A DNA stretch of 5,565 nucleotides from Actinomycetota bacterium. Its GTDB lineage: Bacteria > Actinomycetota > Thermoleophilia > UBA2241. Positions 1 to 4,150 of the stretch are shown here, piece by piece. The stretch spans positions 3,721-9,285 of the forward strand of contig PMKX01000057.1 of the NCBI GenBank assembly GCA_003158705.1, read 5' to 3'. The notes below the pieces were generated by a model that made no database searches, was not told the origin of the DNA, and saw only the letters and a program-made list of their open reading frames with translations. Every line of letters begins with the position of its first letter. Within the stretch, counting starts at the first letter, position 1. The translations under genes and the position numbers were made by a program.

Positions 1-1
1 G

Positions 2-29
2 GGGCGGGCGGCCTCCCGGCCGCCCGCCC
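2..29 (-). terminator. GC-rich hairpin after the pilin operon, probable terminator
   Basis: A perfect 12-bp stem (2-13 pairing with 18-29, all G and C) closes a four-base loop. Read on the minus strand the loop is GGGA, which fits the stabilising GNRA tetraloop class; on the plus strand it is TCCC, which does not, so the minus-strand transcript is the better fit. It starts 46 bases after the TAA stop of the last pilin gene. The U-tract needed to call it an intrinsic terminator would lie beyond base 1, outside the window, so termination is inferred. It may instead mainly protect the 3' end of the mRNA. Confidence 0.6.
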
Positions 30-75
30 GCGGTTCCCGTCACACCCCAAAGGGGCAGTAAGAGGCGTCAGGGCA

Positions 76-1497
76 TTACAGCGCTTTCATCTCCTGCCAG
101 GTGTTGCTCACGAGCGACACGCTGGTCGGCGCAGACTGGCTGAAGAATCCACCCAGGTTCTGCACCACGGTATCGTCGTACCGGACCATGTACGGATAGC
201 CGGCGATGGCGTTGAAGTTGCCGACCCCGGCCACGAACACCGAGCCCCAGAAGAGCGGGTAGTTGGCGTAGCAGCCGCCGGACGCAGCGTCGCCGCCTGA
301 AGAGCCGCCGCCTGAAGAGCCGCCGCCGGTGCCGGTCGGGGCGAAGTTGGCGTACTTCCCGTAGATGATCCCGTAGAAGTCCCCGCCGCTGAAGTTGAGG
401 TTGCGGCCGAAGTCTGTCTCCATCAGCAGGAAGGGATTGGCCTCGCTGCCGAAGTACCCGCCGCCGGCTTTGCTGAAGTCGCCGTTAACGACCAGGAGAC
501 CACCGTTCCCTGAGTTCGCGATCGTGCCGCTGAACGAGCTGCTGACCGTCATGTTGTTGGTCACGTACACCGGCCCCTGGAAGGTCACCGTGCCCGACGT
601 GCCGATGGTGAGAGCGCCGTTGATGTACAGCGATCCCTGGAACGTGTAGTTGGCGGAACCGGTGATGCTCACGCTGCCGGTCACCGTCGTGTTCGACGAG
701 CGCGTGGTGCTCCCGGAGCTGACCGAGATGCTCGACAGCGTCGTGTTGCCCGTGGTGGTGGTGGCCGAGGCCAGAAGCGTGTTATACGTGCTGGTCGGCA
801 TGTAGTTGGTGATCGGGACGGTCGAGTTGTTGGCCACCACGTTGACACCCGACTGGGTCGTGGGCAGGTTGTTGTTGATCACCGCGCCGCCGATATAGGC
901 GTGCACGCCTCCGGCGGGAGGTGCTACGGCAATGCCCAGGCTGGGACCGCTGAGCGACACTTGGCCACCGGTCCACAACACGGTGGGGTCGCCGGTCAGG
1001 CCTCCCGACTGCGCCACGGAGGTCACCTGCACGCGCACCCTGGACTTCTGGGCCACGTGGGTGCCGGTCTGGACGACCGACTGCGAATCCGCCCACATGA
1101 TGCCGTCGCCGTTGGCGTCCCAAGCGGAATCCCAGCCGCCCGTGCCGTAGCCGATCACGCCGTCACCGTTGGTGTCCGAGTTGTCGTAGAGGTGCAGCGT
1201 GATGCTGGCTCCGGGGAACGTGGCGGCGTCCAAGGACCCCATAGCCGTGCTGGCGATGGTGGTCGTGTTGAGCGCCTGCCCGCTCGTCGTGGGCCACGTC
1301 GCGTCGAGTGCGTACGTGCTGAAGTCGAGGCCGGCTTCGGCGACGTAGAAGCTCTTGGCCTGCGTACGCGTCGCGGCCGTGCCGGCCTGCGTGTTGACGG
1401 TCACCATGGCCACGACGGTGGCCAAGACCGCCACGGTGGCTATCACGCCCAGCAGGACGATCAGGCCGCTGCCTTCCTGTTTGTGGAATCTACTCAT
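76..1497 (-). CDS. PilX/GspK-like minor pilin with DxNGDG loops and a beta-solenoid-like region
   Basis: Membrane-anchored minor pilin of 473 residues, last gene of the pilin operon. The N-terminus is a short basic leader (MSRFHKQEG) followed by a hydrophobic helix at about residues 10-35, then an AEAG motif at 53-56, typical of PilX and related minor pilins. The +5 glutamate of ordinary prepilins is missing, as it is in many PilX/GspK proteins, where this subunit caps the fibre tip. Two DxNGDG loops lie near residues 108-137 and may bind calcium. Residues about 235-345 are Ser/Thr-rich with a 20-residue internal repeat (FQG-hydrophobic-Y) suggesting a beta-solenoid. A Gly/Ser linker (about 391-408) precedes a C-terminal segment of about 65 residues. 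The ATG at 1497 is chosen because AAAGGGG lies 5 bases upstream. An in-frame GTG at 1512 overlaps the previous stop as GTGA and would add five residues. Pilin identity is well supported; the exact subfamily is less certain, and the C-terminal half was not matched to a named domain with confidence. Confidence 0.87.
   Translation of the reverse strand: MSRFHKQEGSGLIVLLGVIATVAVLATVVAMVTVNTQAGTAATRTQAKSFYVAEAGLDFSTYALDATWPTTSGQALNTTTIASTAMGSLDAATFPGASITLHLYDNSDTNGDGVIGYGTGGWDSAWDANGDGIMWADSQSVVQTGTHVAQKSRVRVQVTSVAQSGGLTGDPTVLWTGGQVSLSGPSLGIAVAPPAGGVHAYIGGAVINNNLPTTQSGVNVVANNSTVPITNYMPTSTYNTLLASATTTTGNTTLSSISVSSGSTTRSSNTTVTGSVSITGSANYTFQGSLYINGALTIGTSGTVTFQGPVYVTNNMTVSSSFSGTIANSGNGGLLVVNGDFSKAGGGYFGSEANPFLLMETDFGRNLNFSGGDFYGIIYGKYANFAPTGTGGGSSGGGSSGGDAASGGCYANYPLFWGSVFVAGVGNFNAIAGYPYMVRYDDTVVQNLGGFFSQSAPTSVSLVSNTWQEMKAL
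292..327 (-). repeat. 15-bp in-frame tandem repeat, about 2.4 copies
   Basis: The unit GCCGCCTGAAGAGCC (plus strand) occurs at 292-306 and 307-321 and continues for six bases to 327. The copies are identical. It lies inside the PilX-like gene and encodes its Gly/Gly/Ser/Ser/Gly linker. Because the unit is a multiple of three, gain or loss of a copy would change linker length without breaking the reading frame. Confidence 0.85.
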
Positions 1498-1502
1498 GAC
1501 TG

Positions 1503-1509
1503 CCCCTTT
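1503..1509 (-). promoter_or_regulatory. Ribosome binding site that sets the PilX-like start
   Basis: AAAGGGG on the minus strand sits 5 bases before the ATG at 1497 and immediately after, touching by one base, the TGA stop of the upstream gene (1509-1511). The alternative GTG start at 1512 has no comparable purine-rich site in front of it, so the ATG is preferred. A ribosome finishing the upstream gene would stop on top of this site, consistent with coupled translation. Confidence 0.65.
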
Positions 1510-2201
1510 CACATCTGCCGCATGTTGAGCGGCTCTACGGTGCTCACGAGATCCATGTACGTGGGTTCGTGGCCTGGATTCACATCTGCCATTATTCGAA
1601 TCTGGACGGTCTGGATGGTCGCTGGGTCGGGTGGCGTGGTGCCCGTCTGCAGCGTGCCGCTGCCATCCAGGTAGCTGTACTGGAACATCGGTGTCGGGCT
1701 GCCCGTGCTGGGCGTGATCCCGTTGACGATGTCGTCCGCGATCTGGTCCACCCGGTCACCGGTGTCGAACACGCCGTTCTGGTTGGTGTCGCGCTGGCGG
1801 TAGATGCACCAGGTGGTCGGGTCATTGTTGGCGGAGTTGCAGACGTAGTAGTAGCGGGTCAACAGGATCTGCCCCGCTTTGTTGGCGCCGGGGTCGTTGA
1901 AGGACGTGGTGAAGTCGATCTCGTTGGCCGAGGCGTAGATGATAGGCGCCTCGCCGTCGAGCGGCTGACCCGCAGCCTGGCTCTGCACGTCACGGATCTC
2001 GCGACACATGCGCGCCATGGCGATGCGCACGTCGCTGCGCGTCTGGTCCGACCTCACCGTCACGGCTTCCGAGCTCTGCAGCGAGACCCAAGTGACCACG
2101 AGCATCGCCATGACGACCGTCATGATGGTCATGCTCACCATGAGCTCGACGAGCGTGATGCCCTGCGATTGCTTGAGCTGTCGTATGTCGAGTCCGCGCA
2201 T
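1509..2201 (-). CDS. PulJ/PilW (GspJ)-like minor pseudopilin with an EF-hand loop
   Basis: Type IV prepilin-like protein of 230 residues, second gene of the pilin operon. Residues 1-14 form a basic leader ending in Gly; prepilin peptidase should cut between G14 and I15. The mature protein begins ITLVE, with the conserved glutamate at +5, then a hydrophobic helix to about residue 40 that anchors it in the membrane before assembly. The length and the arrangement after the helix fit the PulJ/PilW group of minor pilins, which form the fibre tip with I/PilV and K/PilX partners. Residues 138-149 make a near-ideal EF-hand calcium loop (D, N, N, G, F, D and D at loop positions 1, 3, 5, 6, 8, 9 and 12). 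C121 and C132 bracket a short loop and could form a disulphide. The start is fixed by GAGGA 4 bases upstream. The previous stop lies 7 bases upstream, so the genes are tightly coupled. Confidence 0.9.
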   Translation of the reverse strand: MRGLDIRQLKQSQGITLVELMVSMTIMTVVMAMLVVTWVSLQSSEAVTVRSDQTRSDVRIAMARMCREIRDVQSQAAGQPLDGEAPIIYASANEIDFTTSFNDPGANKAGQILLTRYYYVCNSANNDPTTWCIYRQRDTNQNGVFDTGDRVDQIADDIVNGITPSTGSPTPMFQYSYLDGSGTLQTGTTPPDPATIQTVQIRIMADVNPGHEPTYMDLVSTVEPLNMRQM

Positions 2202-2205
2202 CTCG

Positions 2206-2210
2206 TCCTC
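2206..2210 (-). promoter_or_regulatory. Ribosome binding site of the PulJ-like gene, overlapping the upstream stop
   Basis: GAGGA on the minus strand overlaps the TGA stop (2209-2211) of the fibronectin-domain prepilin and ends 4 bases before the ATG at 2201. Termination of the upstream gene therefore occurs on the initiation site of this one, a usual arrangement for translational coupling. Confidence 0.65.
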
Positions 2211-3765
2211 AGAACGTGAACGGCACGGTCTTTGCCGAGTTGAAGGTGATGGTCTGCGACTGGATGGTGCCGCTCCAGGCAGCCGTGACCTTGTAGGTGC
2301 CGTAGGGCAGGCCGGTCCACACAGCCGACGAGCTACTGGTAGCGGACTTGGTGCTCCAGTCGTAGGGCTGCGTCAGGTAGCTGTCGATCTGCACCACGTT
2401 CACGCTCGTTGCCGGCGTCGACTTGTTCACCGTCACGGTCATCGTGTAGGTCGGCGGGGTCGCGGCGTTCACCTGCTTGGTGCTGGTGGCCGGCGAATAG
2501 CCATACGCGCTGGAGGCCACCAAGTAGTAGGTGTGCGCCGTCGCGTAGCCGATGGTGTCGGTGTAGGTGCGCGCGGTCACATCGGGCATGGCGAGGATGG
2601 CGCCGTCGCGGAACAAGTGGTAGCCGGCCGGGGAGCCCGAGCTCGCGGTCCAGGTGATCACCGCCGTGTCGTTCGAGCGCGTGACGTTGAAGCTGCCGGG
2701 CGCGCCGGGCACTGCGCCCGACGTGGTGCCGGGCGCCGCGCTCAGCTGGGCGGAGAGCGGGCCCACGTTGCCGTCCGTGTCGACGGCGCGGACCTGGTAG
2801 TAGTACGTGGTGCCGACAGTCACGTTGAGGTCGTTGAAGCCAGGGCTCAGCATGTCGTCGTAGTACAGTGTCTCGGCGCCCGAGGTGGTGCTGCGCCACA
2901 CCTGGTAGTAAGCCAAGTCGGTGGCCGTCGAAGCCGTCCACCAGAATCCTATGAAGTGGTAGCCCGCGCCGATATGGACGGTGGGCAGCACAGGCGGGGC
3001 CGTGTTGAGCTGCAGCGTAGCCCTGCGCGACCACGCGTTGCCGGCGCTGCTCGTGGACGTGTAGGCCTGGGCCTGGAAGGCGTAGATGCCGTTGGCGGCG
3101 CTCGAGGCGTCCCACGAGGCCGTGTATACGCCCGAGCTGCCCGACGTCTGGGTGATGGTCGTCACCACACTGCCGCTCTGGGTGAAGATGGAGAACACGA
3201 CCTTGGCCGTGCTCGCTACGTCGGCGGCGCCGACCCTGGCGGTCAGCGTCACCGGCGTGCTGTTGACGACCCCGTTCACGTTGGTGGGCCCGACGGTCAA
3301 GCTGATGATCTGCGGGCCCGCATAGTCCCTGGTGATCACGATCTGGAGCGCCGGAGTGTAGTTCGGCGTCGGCTTCCCCGCCCAGCCGACGACCACCTTC
3401 ACCACAACGTAGGCCGGGTTGGTGCCGTTGGCGGCGACGTTGTTCACGGTGTAGGCGATCGAGTACGTCTTGGTGGCACCGCCACCTGAGTAGCTCGTCC
3501 ACGACGTGCCGAACTGGCTGTTGGCGAACGACGAAGACTGCAGATTGGCGAGGGTGATCTGGTCGAAGTCGAGCTGCCGCACCTTCTCGATGCGATCCTG
3601 CGCCAGGTTGAGGGCGATGTTCCTCATCTGGTCGCCCGAGGACTTGACCTCGGCGCTGATGAACAGCGGCACCATCGAGGCGAACACGATGCCCGCCAGA
3701 ATGACAGTGACCAACAGCTCCACCATACTGAAGCCGCTGGTGCGCAAATGTGCCTGCATTCTCAT
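2209..3765 (-). CDS. Long prepilin with Ig-like and fibronectin type III domains (PilV/GspI position)
   Basis: A 518-residue prepilin, first gene of the pilin operon and much longer than ordinary minor pilins (about 120-250 residues). The leader MRMQAHLRTSG ends at G11; the mature protein starts FSMVE with the +5 glutamate (E16), followed by a hydrophobic helix to about residue 37. Residues about 45-150 resemble a PilV-type pilin body (Ala/Leu/Asp helix, then beta strands). After that I see an Ig-like domain (about 151-255, with WD and NGIYAF signatures), fibronectin type III domains at about 258-345 (YYQVW, YYYQVRAVDTDGN) and 350-436 (ITWTAS, YHLFRDG), and a C-terminal beta domain (437-518, LPYGTYKVTAAWSG) like carboxypeptidase-regulatory or Cna-B folds. 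This suggests an adhesive or spacer arm displayed at the pilus tip. The ATG at 3765 has a strong GGAGG site 6 bases upstream. The open frame runs further upstream to 4011, but that part is arginine-rich non-coding sequence and would bury the leader peptide. Prepilin and FN3 calls are strong; adhesion is inference. Confidence 0.92.
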   Translation of the reverse strand: MRMQAHLRTSGFSMVELLVTVILAGIVFASMVPLFISAEVKSSGDQMRNIALNLAQDRIEKVRQLDFDQITLANLQSSSFANSQFGTSWTSYSGGGATKTYSIAYTVNNVAANGTNPAYVVVKVVVGWAGKPTPNYTPALQIVITRDYAGPQIISLTVGPTNVNGVVNSTPVTLTARVGAADVASTAKVVFSIFTQSGSVVTTITQTSGSSGVYTASWDASSAANGIYAFQAQAYTSTSSAGNAWSRRATLQLNTAPPVLPTVHIGAGYHFIGFWWTASTATDLAYYQVWRSTTSGAETLYYDDMLSPGFNDLNVTVGTTYYYQVRAVDTDGNVGPLSAQLSAAPGTTSGAVPGAPGSFNVTRSNDTAVITWTASSGSPAGYHLFRDGAILAMPDVTARTYTDTIGYATAHTYYLVASSAYGYSPATSTKQVNAATPPTYTMTVTVNKSTPATSVNVVQIDSYLTQPYDWSTKSATSSSSAVWTGLPYGTYKVTAAWSGTIQSQTITFNSAKTVPFTF

Positions 3766-3771
3766 ACCCTG

Positions 3772-3776
3772 CCTCC
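3772..3776 (-). promoter_or_regulatory. Strong ribosome binding site of the first pilin gene
   Basis: GGAGG on the minus strand lies 6 bases before the ATG at 3765, a near-optimal site and spacing. It decides the start of the fibronectin-domain prepilin. A second in-frame ATG at 3759 is 12 bases away and less well placed. The site lies within one arm of the inverted repeat at 3772-3781. Confidence 0.75.
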
Positions 3777-3861
3777 GGACAGCGGGGGTGTATCTAGTCG
3801 ATGTATCGGCCGGCGGCCTCAGATGTTGAGCCTGACGCCCCTTTAGTGTTGTCCGGCGAGG
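3772..3861 (-). promoter_or_regulatory. Possible ribosome-binding-site-sequestering stem
   Basis: On the minus strand, CCTCGCCGGACA (3861-3850) is complementary to TGTCCGGAGG (3781-3772): CGGACA pairs with TGTCCG and CCTC with GAGG, with a two-base GC bulge between. The 3' arm contains the whole Shine-Dalgarno sequence. Just inside, GGGG (3841-3838) can pair with four of the five Cs at 3784-3788, extending the fold. If formed, this stem would block initiation of the first pilin gene. Pairing is read from sequence only; regulation is inference. Confidence 0.4.
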
Positions 3862-3912
3862 CGGCGAGCCTGGCGGCTGTCGCTCAGCCTCGCGCCTCGC
3901 GCACCACAACAC
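3846..3912 (-). other. 67-base imperfect palindrome, large stem-loop
   Basis: Arms pair in register over the full length: GTGTTGT (3846-3852) with ACAACAC (3906-3912), GCGAGGC (3856-3862) with GCCTCGC (3894-3900), GCGAG (3864-3868) with CTCGC (3889-3893), and GCTG (3876-3879) with CAGC (3885-3888), closing a five-base loop. That is 23 paired bases broken by small internal loops and one seven-base bulge (3869-3875). No T-tract follows on the minus strand, so a simple terminator is unlikely. It could be a structured mRNA leader element or a repetitive extragenic palindrome. Confidence 0.65.
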
Positions 3913-3919
3913 GTTCGGC

Positions 3920-3948
3920 GCCCGCCGCCCACGACCTGTTCGGCGGGC
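3920..3948 (-). other. 8-bp hairpin in the pilin leader
   Basis: GCCCGCCG (3920-3927) and CGGCGGGC (3941-3948) form a perfect stem around a 13-base loop. On the transcript it lies just upstream of the 67-base palindrome and just downstream of the third hairpin. The stem is GC-only, so some chance occurrence is expected in this base composition. Confidence 0.45.
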
Positions 3949-3966
3949 AGCCCTCGGGCGCGCCCG

Positions 3967-4000
3967 CTGCGGCGTAGCCCAAGCATGGCTGGCGCCGCAG
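3967..4000 (-). other. 12-bp interrupted hairpin in the pilin leader
   Basis: CTGCGGCG (3967-3974) pairs with CGCCGCAG (3993-4000); inside, AGCC (3976-3979) pairs with GGCT (3987-3990) around a seven-base loop, leaving only a one-by-two internal loop. It is the first hairpin met by a transcript leaving the UPF0182 gene. It has no following T-tract. Confidence 0.5.
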
Positions 4001-4059
4001 GGCGAGTCCATGGGATATCGGTCTAGGGCGCGCCGCCCGATAGTGCGCCGTTCGCGGGC

Positions 4060-4140
4060 ATTCGCCGGGCGCCGTGCCGTGTCGCCGGGCGGCGTGGCCG
4101 TGTCGCCTGGCGGAGGGTTCTGCGCCTGGCGGAGGGGCTC
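4060..4140. repeat. Four degenerate ~20-bp repeats, each with a CGCCNGGCG palindrome
   Basis: The nine-base palindrome CGCCNGGCG occurs at 4063-4071, 4083-4091, 4104-4112 and 4123-4131, at steps of 20, 21 and 19 bases. The central base is G, G, T, T on the plus strand. Flanks are partly shared (TGT or TG before; GGAGGG after the last two), so these are four diverged units of a tandem repeat. They begin 10 bases after the UPF0182 stop. The near-21-base step places all four on the same face of the DNA, as in an operator array; simple repeat expansion is the alternative. Confidence 0.7.
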
Positions 4141-4150
4141 CGCCGCCGGC

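Larger units (their letters stand above)
3766..4150 (-). other. 385-base non-coding leader with repeats and stacked hairpins
   Basis: This gap between the UPF0182 stop and the first pilin gene holds no credible gene on either strand; frames crossing it are arginine-rich and lack a ribosome binding site or family resemblance. In transcription order it contains a four-copy CGCCNGGCG array, three hairpins (4000-3967, 3948-3920, 3912-3846) and a distal inverted repeat covering the pilin ribosome binding site. No T-tract follows any hairpin, so I see no intrinsic terminator for the UPF0182 gene. No convincing sigma-70-type promoter is visible, so whether the pilin operon has its own promoter or is read through is open. 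Confidence 0.6.

Noticed and set aside
529..648. Bactofilin domain in the PilX-like protein
   Set aside because: Only the strand-turn spacing is similar; the protein has a pilin-type membrane anchor and the sequence does not clearly match the cytoplasmic bactofilin family.
1498..1512. GTG start at 1512 for the PilX-like gene (GTGA overlap with the previous stop)
   Set aside because: Possible, but the ATG at 1497 has AAAGGGG at good spacing and gives a leader of normal length; only five residues differ.
901..1674. Plus-strand open frame across the PilX-like and PulJ-like genes
   Set aside because: It spans two convincing minus-strand genes and their junction, with low-complexity His/Arg/Gly composition.
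2008..3489. Long plus-strand open frame opposite the first two pilin genes
   Set aside because: The product is Arg/Gly/Val-rich with no recognisable motif, as expected from the antisense of GC-rich genes.
3791..3796. TAGATA on the minus strand as a -10 promoter element
   Set aside because: There is no matching -35 hexamer at proper spacing, and the start would fall almost at the ribosome binding site.
3766..4000. Cyclic-di-GMP riboswitch upstream of the pilin genes
   Set aside because: Such riboswitches often precede pilus genes, but I could not find the class I conserved segments (such as the GCAAAGCC-type core) or a class II signature on the minus strand.
2209..4011. Longer start for the fibronectin-domain prepilin, adding 82 residues from an ATG at 4011
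   Set aside because: The added part is arginine- and proline-rich, crosses the palindromes, has no good ribosome binding site, and would bury the prepilin leader far from the N-terminus.
4060..4140. CRISPR array
   Set aside because: Units are about 20 bp, degenerate and adjacent, with no unique spacers of normal length and no cas genes.
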